5,584 nucleotides of DNA from an uncultured Anaerolineae bacterium (GCA_937129505.1 CAKZNJ010000455.1:1-5584); one strand, 5' to 3'; positions 1 through 5,584 are shown, counted from the first letter of the stretch. Numbers and translations: made by a program. The notes: generated from the sequence alone by a model not told the origin.

Positions 1-585
1 CACTGCCGTTTGATGGTTATCTACGGTACAGGTCAGATAGGTTTGGTTAGCAAGAGCAGTGTAGAGATAACCATTCTCGCTCGCAGTAATTTCCATCAGG
101 TTTTCCAGAGAGCGGCTAAGCAGGGTAAGTAAGGGACTCTCTAAAAGCAAAACGGATGCCCAGTCCAAGATGTGCCAGATTTTTTCGCTCCACGCAGGGG
201 GGTTTTGTGATGAATTGTGCGAACCAAGCGGCGAAAAAACGACCAAACTCCATTGGTTGCGCTTGCGCAGAGGGTAGAGCTGGGCAGTTCCAGTAATAAC
301 TTCCCCTTTTGCTGGCACCAATTCACATGAAAAGGGCTGATTCCCGTCCGCATTCAGAGTTGTTGGTAGGTTGACCAATATGGCACGCAGGGATGAATAT
401 TGAAGCTGACGAATTGTCGTTTGGGCTAATTGCAAAGCGCTTGTATTTGCCAGGAGTATTTGATCCGCTGCCGCATTGATCAGAAATGCCGCCTGTGGTA
501 TCTGATCGAGTAGCAAGGCTACATCTGCTAAATCTAACCCGCCGATAAGATTAGGGAAGATGCGGACTTGTGAGGATATTTTCAT
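1..585 (-). CDS. PAS-domain sensory/regulatory protein, N-terminal 195 residues (incomplete at window edge)
   Basis: The reading frame is open from an ATG at 585-583 to base 1, giving 195 residues without a stop; the C-terminus lies outside the window. The codon just upstream in frame is TAG, so the start cannot lie further out; no strong Shine-Dalgarno is visible. Residues about 20-120 look like a PAS domain: a helix followed by DQIPQAAFLINAAADQILLAN, then LQYSSLRAIL and a closing strand QWSLVVFSPL. After a Pro/Ser-rich linker (121-132), residues about 150-195 (LTLLSRSLENLMEITASENGYLY) resemble the start of a GAF domain. PAS plus GAF is typical of sensor kinases and of sigma-54-dependent activators. 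It follows rpoN by 21 bases on the same strand, so one transcript is likely, and a sigma-54 activator is an attractive guess. The output domain is not visible, so the exact class is undecided. Confidence 0.75.
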   Translation of the reverse strand, partial: MKISSQVRIFPNLIGGLDLADVALLLDQIPQAAFLINAAADQILLANTSALQLAQTTIRQLQYSSLRAILVNLPTTLNADGNQPFSCELVPAKGEVITGTAQLYPLRKRNQWSLVVFSPLGSHNSSQNPPAWSEKIWHILDWASVLLLESPLLTLLSRSLENLMEITASENGYLYTALANQTYLTCTVDNHQTAV

Positions 586-606
586 CTATGGAATCTTAAT
601 CCAAAA

Positions 607-2043
607 TTAGGCAAAAGGAGCAGCCAATTTTTGAGATTTTATTTTCGAGCGGACGTGAGCGGGTAAGATTCCTTCCATCGCGCGATACTTTGCCACTGTG
701 CGGCGGGCAACGTTGAAGCCACGCGCCTTGAGAATCTCGACAATTTCCATATCGGTAAACGGTTGCGATTCGTTGGCGATAATCGCTTGCAATTCCGTTC
801 GAATGTGTAAACTGCGGTCGAAGAATTTCGAGAGGGGGATAATTTTGCCGCTTGGCAATTGAGCAGTTTTTCCCGAAACCGCCCGCGAGATGGTGGATTC
901 ATGCACCTCTAGTTCCTGTGCGAGACTGGCGCGGGTAAGAGGATAAAGATACGCATCTCCTTTTAGGATAAAATCCCTCTGTCGCTTGACCAAAATTTGC
1001 ATCAGACGAACGATGGCTTGATTGCGCTGTTGGATGCATTTGACGAGTAAGGTGGCACGTTCTAAGTCTGTTTGCCATTGCTCCAGTTTTTCAGGAGGCG
1101 CTTCGCGCAGCCCTTCCCGAAATAGAGGATTGACCCGCAACTTCCCTTCCATGGGGAAAATAATCTCCACTACAAGCGGAGCGTTTTCATCGTCATTGAG
1201 CAAGGAGATGATTACATCTGGATTGTAGTAGGCTTCGCGATAAGGCAGAGTAGGTTGATGAACTTCACCCCAGTAGGTGCGTGCGGGATAGGGATTCAAG
1301 TTCTGCCGGATAAAATTGGCTATCTCTTTTATTTTTGTGGCTGGTACGCCCAGTTGTTTAGCCAATTCTGCATACTGGTGGCGGAGAAGAAGATCCCACC
1401 CTTCTTCAATGGCACGCTTGACTAGAGGGGGGAGGGAGCGAGTTTGAGAGAGGGTATCTAGCTGAACGAGCAAGGCTTGCTTTGGGTCGGAAGAGCCAAC
1501 GCCAATTGGGTCGGCATATTGGATAATTTTTTGGACATTCTCAACTTTGTTTAGAGGTACATGGTGATAGAGCGCTATCTCAATTAAGGGAGTGCGGAGT
1601 AATCCATCCTTATCCAAACTGGTGAGGATGTGAGCCGCAATAGGCCGCTCATCCTCTTCTAGCTCTGAAGCGATTTGGCGCAAAACGTAGATGGGCAAAT
1701 CTTCGCACTCGACCGAGGTCTCTTCAAAGGATGTCTCTTGTTCTTCATCCACGCTCGAATAAATATTAATTGCTTCGCGGGGAGAGATGAATACAATCGG
1801 TTCTTCATTTTGTAGGTTTATCGGGCGAGAACAGATCGGACAATGCAACGTGTCGATTAACGGTCTTTGACAGGTGGGGCAAAAGCGTCCCTCGATCAAC
1901 TCCAGGGCGGGATTCGAAGAGAGTTCTGCTTCGATTTTTTCATGAAGTTCAAGAGCAGAGAGCTCTAGCAATGACATCGTTTGCGCTAAATGAGCAGTGG
2001 TCGTAGGTCGCAGGTCAACCGATTGAATTTGTCGCAACAACAT
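607..2043 (-). CDS. rpoN: RNA polymerase sigma-54 factor (RpoN) with a zinc-ribbon insertion
   Basis: This 478-residue protein is the sigma-54 factor, which directs RNA polymerase to -24/-12 promoters and needs an AAA+ activator to open them. Residues 1-50 are the activator-interacting region I (LRQIQSVDLRP...LLELSALELHEKIEAELSSNPALEL). The core-binding domain contains ADPIGVGSSDPKQALLVQL (177-195), NPYPARTYW (250-258) and the PDV motif (275-277). QQRNQAIVRLMQILVKRQRDF (338-358) begins the DNA-binding half. HESTISRAV (381-389) is the helix-turn-helix, and ARRTVAKYRA (446-455) is the RpoN box, with Ala where Glu is usual at the last position. Length is normal for the family. Unusual: in the usually acidic region II, CPTC (55-58) and CPIC (68-71) form a Cys4 zinc-ribbon-like knuckle pair. 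The ATG at 2043 has AAAGGG at 2058-2053 as ribosome binding site. The factor looks complete and functional. Confidence 0.97.
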   Translation of the reverse strand: MLLRQIQSVDLRPTTTAHLAQTMSLLELSALELHEKIEAELSSNPALELIEGRFCPTCQRPLIDTLHCPICSRPINLQNEEPIVFISPREAINIYSSVDEEQETSFEETSVECEDLPIYVLRQIASELEEDERPIAAHILTSLDKDGLLRTPLIEIALYHHVPLNKVENVQKIIQYADPIGVGSSDPKQALLVQLDTLSQTRSLPPLVKRAIEEGWDLLLRHQYAELAKQLGVPATKIKEIANFIRQNLNPYPARTYWGEVHQPTLPYREAYYNPDVIISLLNDDENAPLVVEIIFPMEGKLRVNPLFREGLREAPPEKLEQWQTDLERATLLVKCIQQRNQAIVRLMQILVKRQRDFILKGDAYLYPLTRASLAQELEVHESTISRAVSGKTAQLPSGKIIPLSKFFDRSLHIRTELQAIIANESQPFTDMEIVEILKARGFNVARRTVAKYRAMEGILPAHVRSKIKSQKLAAPFA

Positions 2044-2063
2044 AGTAAAATTCCCTTTCTATG

Positions 2064-2092
2064 ATTATAACCTGTTACAAGAATCGTGCCAC
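2064..2092 (-). promoter_or_regulatory. Sigma-70-type promoter of rpoN
   Basis: Reading the minus strand, a perfect TATAAT -10 box lies at 2069-2064. A 4-of-6 match to the -35 box, GTGGCA, lies at 2092-2087, with an optimal 17-base spacer. Transcription would begin near 2057, 14 bases before the rpoN ATG and within the AAAGGG ribosome binding site. That leader is very short, which weakens this call relative to the overlapping sigma-54-like site. Confidence 0.45.
2076..2091 (-). promoter_or_regulatory. Candidate sigma-54 (-24/-12) promoter in front of rpoN
   Basis: The minus strand reads TGGCACGATTCTTGTA. The sigma-54 consensus is TGGCACG-N4-TTGCW, so the -24 half is perfect, the 10-base distance between the GG and the -12 dinucleotide is exact, and the only deviation is GT for GC at -12. 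The start point would fall near 2065, leaving a leader of about 22 bases that includes the whole ribosome binding site. The -12 mismatch affects a highly conserved base, so activity is uncertain. No activator-binding repeat was recognised upstream. Confidence 0.4.
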
Positions 2093-2145
2093 AATCCCCC
2101 GCTGAATTCCGAGTCCATGGTTTTCTCAAAGATATGAGTTCCGTG

Positions 2146-2160
2146 CACAAGCATGTTGTG
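2146..2160. repeat. Short inverted repeat CACAA-N5-TTGTG, possible operator
   Basis: CACAA (2146-2150) and TTGTG (2156-2160) are perfect inverted arms around the 5-base spacer GCATG. The repeat sits 10 bases upstream of the extended -10 element of the proline dehydrogenase gene, where a -35 box would be. That is a plausible place for a dimeric regulator. Five-base arms can arise by chance. Confidence 0.25.
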
Positions 2161-2170
2161 AGACAGATTA

Positions 2171-2179
2171 TGCTAGAAT
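2171..2179 (+). promoter_or_regulatory. Extended -10 promoter element for proline dehydrogenase
   Basis: TGCTAGAAT matches the extended -10 form TGnTATAAT with one mismatch in the hexamer. No acceptable -35 hexamer lies 16-18 bases upstream, as expected for an extended -10 promoter or one helped by an activator. Transcription would start near 2186, giving a leader of about 76 bases. Confidence 0.35.
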
Positions 2180-2261
2180 CGAGGAGGAAGGTGTTCGTTT
2201 GCGAAAAAGGGAGATGATGAAATCCAATTAGTCCTTCAAGATTTAGAAAGGAAGCGAAAAG

Positions 2262-3224
2262 ATGTTTCGTGCCTTTTTCATCTATTTATCAAAAGCTGCT
2301 TGGGCGAGACGAATTGTTACCCGTTGGCGAGTTGCCTGGCAAGCTGCGAACCGCTTTGTTGCTGGGGAGAAATTAGAAGATGGTATTGAAGTTGTGCGCA
2401 GGTTGAACAGCAATGGCATCCAAGCAACGCTGGATCAGTTAGGGGAACACACCACTACCGCCGCCGATGCTGAAAAAGCAACCCAAGGAATTTTGCAGAT
2501 CCTCGATGCAATAGAAGTGGAGAATGTGCGCTCAAATGTCTCAATTAAGCTGACCCAAATTGGGTTGAAGGTAGACTTACAACTATGTCGCGATAATTTA
2601 GCTCGTATCCTGCAACATGCAAAGGGGAAGAACAATTTTATTCGCATCGATATGGAGGATGCAAGCTGTGTGGAGGATACCTTAGCGCTCTTTTATGAGA
2701 TGCGCAACGGACATGGCTATCATAATGTGGGCTTGGTCATTCAATCCTACTTGTATCGGTCGGTCGAAGACATTGCCAAACTGATGCAGATTCCAGCCCG
2801 CATTCGCCTCTGCAAAGGTGCTTACAAGGAACCCGCTCATATTGCCTATCCGAAGAAACGAGATGTGGATGCGAATTATGACCGCATAACGCAAATCCTC
2901 CTGGATCGAGCTTTAGAGGTTGGTTCGCCTGAGCTCAGTGAAGGTGGCCGGGTACCCCCCATTCCAGCGCTTGCCACTCATGATGAGAAGCGCATTCGCT
3001 TTGCCATTGAGTACGCCAAAGGGATCGGTTTACCGCGGAGGGCAATGGAATTTCAAATGTTGCATGGAATTCGTCGCGATTTACAAGCGAGTTTGGTGGA
3101 ACAGGGTTACCCGGTGCGCGTTTATGTGCCTTTTGGAACAGAGTGGTATCCTTACTTTACCCGACGCTTAGCAGAACGACCGGCAAATGTTTGGTTCTTT
3201 ATCTCGAATTATTTTAGAAAGTAA
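2262..3224 (+). CDS. Proline dehydrogenase, monofunctional
   Basis: This FAD enzyme oxidises L-proline to delta-1-pyrroline-5-carboxylate, the first step of proline catabolism, and passes electrons to the membrane quinone pool. The 320-residue length fits the monofunctional bacterial type and not the long bifunctional PutA. Signature blocks appear in order: DQLGE (58-62), SIKLTQIG with Lys96 (94-101), RIDMED with Asp130 (128-133), QSYLYR (161-166), RLCKGAYKEP (182-191), ATHDE (238-242), EFQMLHG (263-269), YVPFG with Tyr288 (288-292) and WYPYFTRRLAERP with Arg301/Arg302 (295-307). The two arginines and Tyr288 are the expected proline-binding residues. The stretch at about 219-233 (GSPELSEGGRVPP) appears to be a small insertion relative to Thermus-type enzymes, judged from memory. 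The ATG at 2262 is the first start after an in-frame TAG at 2244 and is preceded by AAAGGA at 2247-2252. No P5C dehydrogenase gene is in view. No gene symbol is given because usage varies (putB, fadM). Confidence 0.95.
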   Translation: MFRAFFIYLSKAAWARRIVTRWRVAWQAANRFVAGEKLEDGIEVVRRLNSNGIQATLDQLGEHTTTAADAEKATQGILQILDAIEVENVRSNVSIKLTQIGLKVDLQLCRDNLARILQHAKGKNNFIRIDMEDASCVEDTLALFYEMRNGHGYHNVGLVIQSYLYRSVEDIAKLMQIPARIRLCKGAYKEPAHIAYPKKRDVDANYDRITQILLDRALEVGSPELSEGGRVPPIPALATHDEKRIRFAIEYAKGIGLPRRAMEFQMLHGIRRDLQASLVEQGYPVRVYVPFGTEWYPYFTRRLAERPANVWFFISNYFRK

Positions 3225-3325
3225 AGTATTTCATGAGCTTTTATTTGTGAAACTGCCCACTGAACATCGTCTCAGTTTGGTCTCTTAAATAATTTAGGGA
3301 AGCAACGAAAGGGACGAGTGATGCG

Positions 3326-3361
3326 GCGGACTTCAACCATGGAAAAGAGGGTGAAGTCCGC
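3326..3361 (+). repeat. Strong hairpin in the leader (10-bp perfect arms)
   Basis: GCGGACTTCA (3326-3335) and TGAAGTCCGC (3352-3361) are perfect inverted arms. Inside them CC (3337-3338) can pair with GG (3349-3350) across one A/G mismatch, leaving a loop of about 10 bases. The stem should be stable in RNA. It is followed by AAACTATTTC, not a U-tract, so it is not a standard terminator. It may be an attenuator, an RNA-stabilising stem or a DNA operator. Confidence 0.7.
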
Positions 3362-3377
3362 AAACTATTTCGAGTCA

Positions 3378-3406
3378 TGGTATCATCACCGAGTATGTTG
3401 ATACCA
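3378..3406 (+). repeat. Second inverted repeat in the leader (8-bp perfect arms)
   Basis: TGGTATCA (3378-3385) and TGATACCA (3399-3406) are perfect inverted arms around a 13-base spacer. The arm centres are 21 bases apart, two helical turns, which also fits a dimeric DNA-binding protein. It starts 16 bases after the first hairpin. Whether it acts as RNA or as an operator cannot be decided from the sequence. Confidence 0.6.
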
Positions 3407-3432
3407 AACCTGAGCGATTGTGATTGGCAAAT

Positions 3433-3452
3433 CTCCGATTCCGGAGGAGAGG
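3433..3452 (+). promoter_or_regulatory. Shine-Dalgarno sequence masked by a small hairpin
   Basis: CTCCG (3433-3437) pairs perfectly with CGGAG (3442-3446) around the loop ATTC. The right arm runs into GGAGGAGAGG (3443-3452), the strongest ribosome binding site in this leader. Folding would hide it. The only start codon at usable distance is ATG 3464, which opens a short ORF; no start codon in the frame of the downstream membrane protein fits it. Confidence 0.4.
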
Positions 3453-3463
3453 CTACCAGAAAA

Positions 3464-3496
3464 ATGAGAGAGCCTTATCGGTGGTGTCAGGTATGA
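3464..3496 (+). CDS. Possible 10-residue leader peptide coupled to the membrane protein gene
   Basis: ATG 3464 lies 11 bases after a strong purine-rich ribosome binding site ending at 3452 and opens the frame MREPYRWCQV, ending at TGA 3494-3496. That stop overlaps the ATG at 3493 of the next gene as ATGA, the classic arrangement for translational coupling. The same frame is open further upstream, with earlier ATGs at 3377 (39 residues) and 3395 (33 residues), but those lack a good ribosome binding site. No family is recognised. Such a short ORF can easily be chance; the placement of the ribosome binding site and the ATGA overlap are the only support. Confidence 0.22.
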   Translation: MREPYRWCQV

Positions 3497-4350
3497 GTCA
3501 AAGCCGAATCACTGGGGCTTTTTTCGTCGAGGGGTTTCTTTTATTCAGCCTTGGCGTGGGGATAGCAAAATATCTTGGCTCAACAATCGCTTGGGAGCGG
3601 GTATGGTTGGGAATCTTGTGGGTGGGTTGTTTACAAGTGGGGGCGAGTTTTCTTTGGCGGCAGGCTTTAAGGATCAGTAAAGACGCCGATAACGGTCAGC
3701 TCCGATCTTCATCGTTTTCTTCGGAATTCTTATTAGCAAGCGCCTCTTTTGCCTGTTTGGCATCCTTAACCGTATTGATGATTGCGGGTAGATTTTTTAA
3801 TTTACCGCTTTTCTTGATTTCGGTTATCGGAGTGCTTGGGACGTTAGTGAGCACAAAGGCAATTCGCATAGGCGAACTGGATCGTTTTCGGGAGGTCATC
3901 ATTAGCTTTTTAATGGCGGTTCTTATCCCTTGGTTCAGCTTTCTCCTTCAGACAGGCGAATTACACCGTTTTTTGACCTTCGTCGCTTTGCCTATGCTAG
4001 CTTTACGAATAGCAATGATCTTAAGCTACCAATTATCTACCTACGCTAATGATGTGCATCAAAAAAATCAAACCCTAATGGTACGGATAGGCTGGCAGAG
4101 CGGCATGTCCCTTCACAATGTCTTGATTTTATTTGCTTTTGTCGTGATTGCTTTTGGCCCTTTGCTAGGGATACCGATGGCGGTTGGATTGCCACCGCTG
4201 GCTGCCTTGGTTTTAGGGCTTTGGCAAATCTGGCTGATGAGACGCATTGCCCAAGGTGTTAAGCCAAATTGGCGAGGACTGGTCTGGGGAGGAGCTGCTA
4301 TGTATGGTTTAGTGGTTTATCTTTTTTCGTATTCGTTTTGGATTCGGTGA
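3493..4350 (+). CDS. UbiA/MenA-like polytopic membrane protein with degenerate active site
   Basis: The 285-residue product is very hydrophobic, with about eight or nine membrane segments (near 5-28, 35-57, 79-99, 104-122, 133-153, 159-181, 207-229, 229-249, 262-282). This fits the nine-helix UbiA superfamily, whose members attach prenyl chains to aromatic acceptors in the membrane, as MenA does in menaquinone synthesis. The best family-like stretch runs from EVIISFL through FLLQTGEL to TLMVRIG (about 134-200). Yet the Asp-rich motifs are poor. Where NDYFD is expected the protein has WRQALRISKDAD (55-66). In the second motif (180-195) only Asp187 remains, Thr183 stands for the first Asp, and Lys-Asn replaces Gly-Lys. 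It may therefore be inactive or have another role. ATG 3493 is chosen; in-frame GTG 3481/3484 and TTG 3424 (308 residues) are alternatives, and none has a strong ribosome binding site of its own. moeA follows after 16 bases. Confidence 0.6.
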   Translation: MSQSRITGAFFVEGFLLFSLGVGIAKYLGSTIAWERVWLGILWVGCLQVGASFLWRQALRISKDADNGQLRSSSFSSEFLLASASFACLASLTVLMIAGRFFNLPLFLISVIGVLGTLVSTKAIRIGELDRFREVIISFLMAVLIPWFSFLLQTGELHRFLTFVALPMLALRIAMILSYQLSTYANDVHQKNQTLMVRIGWQSGMSLHNVLILFAFVVIAFGPLLGIPMAVGLPPLAALVLGLWQIWLMRRIAQGVKPNWRGLVWGGAAMYGLVVYLFSYSFWIR

Positions 4351-4366
4351 AAATAGGGAGTGTGAG

Positions 4367-5584
4367 ATGCCTGAGTTCCTGACGTTATTGACTCCAAGCG
4401 AAGCACGGCGACGACTTTTGGATGTTCTCCCGCCGCACATCCGTTTGTCGCTGGAAAGGGTTGCCACAGTGGAGGCAGTAGGGCGGGTAAGTGGCGAAGA
4501 ACTTCGGGCGCCGCATCCTTTGCCGATGTTCAGTCGTTCAACGGTGGATGGGTATGCGGTGCGCGCCGAAGATACCTATGGGGCGAGTGAAAGTCTGCCC
4601 GCATATCTTAGGATAGTGGGGGAGATTCCAATGGGGCAAGAAACTACCCTAAGCCTCGGCGCTATGGAAGCCGCCCTGATCCATACCGGCGGGATGTTGC
4701 CCAAAAACGCTAATGCAGTGGTCATGATCGAAAACTCCCAAAAGATTGCCGAGAAAGAAATTGAAGTCTATCGGGCGGTATCTGCTTGGGAGAACACGAT
4801 CCGAGTTGGCGAAGAAGTCAAGGAAGGAGAAGTCATCCTTCCCCTTTACAAGCGGATTCGCCCCGTCGAAGTGGGCGGATTGCTTGCTTTGGGGATACTC
4901 CAATTGCAAGTGGTGAAGCGCCCAAGGGTGGGGATAATTTCTAGCGGCGATGAGGTTATCCCTCCCGATCAGCCGTTGATAATGGGGCAAGTTCGAGATG
5001 TCAACACCTATACACTAAGCGCCTTAGTACGCCAAACCGGAGGAGAACCATTACCCTATGGCATCATCCCTGATAATGAAGATGCGTTGAGAATTGCTCT
5101 CGCTGAGTTAAAAAACCAATGTGAGATGATTTTGATCACAGCCGGTTCGTCAGTTAGCGCTAGGGATTATACGGCGCGGGTAATCCAACAGACCGGCAGC
5201 CCAGGCGTTCTAGCGCACGGCATTAATACCCGACCGGGAAAACCGACCATCTTTGCGGTATGCGATGGTATTCCGATCATTGGTTTGCCGGGTAACCCCA
5301 TGTCCGCCTTCGTGATTGCCTTGCATTTTGTGCGGCCAGTTTTATTCCTGCTTCAGGGATTGCCTTTTGAATCGGTGACACCCTACGTTCAAGCGAGGTT
5401 GACCGTGAATCTCAATTCGACGGCTGGTCGGGAAGATTGGATACCAGTGCGCTTGGTTCGGGATGATAAAGGGTTATGCGCAGAGCCGGTGTTCGGTAAA
5501 AGCAACATGATTCTTGCCTTGTCGCGGGCAGATGGCTTGATTTGTATCCCTGCAGCGGCGACAGGCTTAGCTGCCGGTGAAAGT
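4367..5584 (+). CDS. moeA: Molybdopterin molybdenumtransferase MoeA (incomplete at window edge)
   Basis: MoeA inserts molybdate into adenylylated molybdopterin, the last step of molybdenum cofactor synthesis, in the cytoplasm. The frame is open for 406 residues to the window end; a usual MoeA is about 400-420, so little may be missing unless an extra C-terminal domain follows. Visible motifs: MFSRSTVDGYAVR with Asp61 (54-66), HTGGMLP with Thr107 (106-112), VGIISSGDEV with Asp195-Glu196 (188-197), ITAGSSVSARD with Asp267 (257-267), INTRPGKPT with Lys292 (286-294) and IIGLPGNPMSAFV (304-316). The central Asp-loop reads AGSSVS instead of the commoner GGVSVG. The start has an excellent ribosome binding site, AGGGAG at 4355-4360, six bases before the ATG. 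The 16-base gap after the membrane protein gene indicates an operon. The usual molybdoenzyme or moaA/moaC neighbours are not visible here. Confidence 0.95.
   Translation, partial: MPEFLTLLTPSEARRRLLDVLPPHIRLSLERVATVEAVGRVSGEELRAPHPLPMFSRSTVDGYAVRAEDTYGASESLPAYLRIVGEIPMGQETTLSLGAMEAALIHTGGMLPKNANAVVMIENSQKIAEKEIEVYRAVSAWENTIRVGEEVKEGEVILPLYKRIRPVEVGGLLALGILQLQVVKRPRVGIISSGDEVIPPDQPLIMGQVRDVNTYTLSALVRQTGGEPLPYGIIPDNEDALRIALAELKNQCEMILITAGSSVSARDYTARVIQQTGSPGVLAHGINTRPGKPTIFAVCDGIPIIGLPGNPMSAFVIALHFVRPVLFLLQGLPFESVTPYVQARLTVNLNSTAGREDWIPVRLVRDDKGLCAEPVFGKSNMILALSRADGLICIPAAATGLAAGES

Larger units (their letters stand above)
3225..3492. other. Intergenic region and structured leader of the membrane protein-moeA unit
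   Basis: These 268 bases contain no convincing protein gene apart from a doubtful small ORF at the right end. The left part (3225-3300) is AT-rich; AATAAT at 3288-3293 could be a -10 box but has no fitting -35 box. The right part (3326-3450) is packed with three inverted repeats, listed separately. None of them is followed by a T-run on either strand, so I see no intrinsic terminator after the proline dehydrogenase gene; read-through is possible. I recognise no known riboswitch class. Confidence 0.5.

Noticed and set aside
141..353. Minus-strand open frame of 70 codons
   Set aside because: It lies in another frame inside the PAS-protein gene, which is open across the whole stretch with PAS-like sequence; the 70-codon product has no family features.
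639..1228. Short open frames inside rpoN (639-902 minus, 1022-1228 plus)
   Set aside because: Both are shadows of the rpoN coding frame, whose motifs cover these positions.
2181..2231. Strong Shine-Dalgarno GAGGAGG (2181-2187) with short ORFs at GTG 2191 or TTG 2199
   Set aside because: The predicted transcript would begin at about 2186, inside this motif, and the ORFs are 8-10 codons with non-ATG starts; probably coincidence.
2435..3171. Short open frames inside the proline dehydrogenase gene on both strands
   Set aside because: The proline dehydrogenase motifs run continuously through the main frame; the others show no family-like sequence or ribosome binding sites.
3326..3361. Rho-independent terminator after proline dehydrogenase
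   Set aside because: The stem is strong, but no T-run follows on either strand and it lies 100 bases beyond the stop codon.
3300..3492. Known molybdenum cofactor riboswitch or THI box upstream of moeA
   Set aside because: I looked for their conserved core sequences as I remember them and found none; a covariance model scan would decide.
3424..3492. TTG start at 3424 giving a 308-residue membrane protein
   Set aside because: TTG is a rare start, there is no good ribosome binding site, and the extra 23 basic residues are not like a UbiA N-terminus; ATG 3493 is preferred but not certain.
4649..4990. Minus-strand open frame of 113 codons opposite moeA
   Set aside because: It is the antisense of conserved MoeA motifs, and its product looks like no known protein.

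Overview
The window has no rRNA or marker gene, so the organism can only be inferred. The genes are compactly packed and GC content is moderate. They include a sigma-54 factor with a Cys4 zinc ribbon, a stand-alone proline dehydrogenase, a MenA-like UbiA-superfamily membrane protein and an AGSSVS-type MoeA. This mix reminds me most of the Chloroflexota, perhaps Anaerolineae, but that is an impression and not a placement.

Two transcription units diverge from an intergenic region at about 2044-2261. Leftward (minus strand) runs rpoN (607-2043). After a 21-base gap comes the N-terminal part of a PAS-domain sensory protein (585 down to base 1), cut by the window edge. The rpoN upstream region carries a sigma-70-type promoter with a perfect -10 box. 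Overlapping it is a sequence very close to the sigma-54 -24/-12 consensus, so rpoN may control itself.

Rightward (plus strand) the order is a monofunctional proline dehydrogenase (2262-3224), a 268-base gap rich in inverted repeats (3225-3492), a UbiA/MenA-like polytopic membrane protein (3493-4350), and moeA (4367 to the window end, incomplete). The last two are 16 bases apart and look co-transcribed. Their leader holds three perfect inverted repeats in a row. The third can hide a strong Shine-Dalgarno sequence that fits only a tiny ORF, and that ORF's stop codon overlaps the ATG of the membrane protein (ATGA).

Points most worth a second look: the zinc ribbon inserted after region I of sigma-54; the possible sigma-54 promoter in front of rpoN; the structured leader with possible translational coupling; and the loss of most of the Asp-rich catalytic residues in the UbiA-like protein that precedes moeA. 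No tRNA, rRNA, CRISPR array, insertion sequence or convincing intrinsic terminator was seen.
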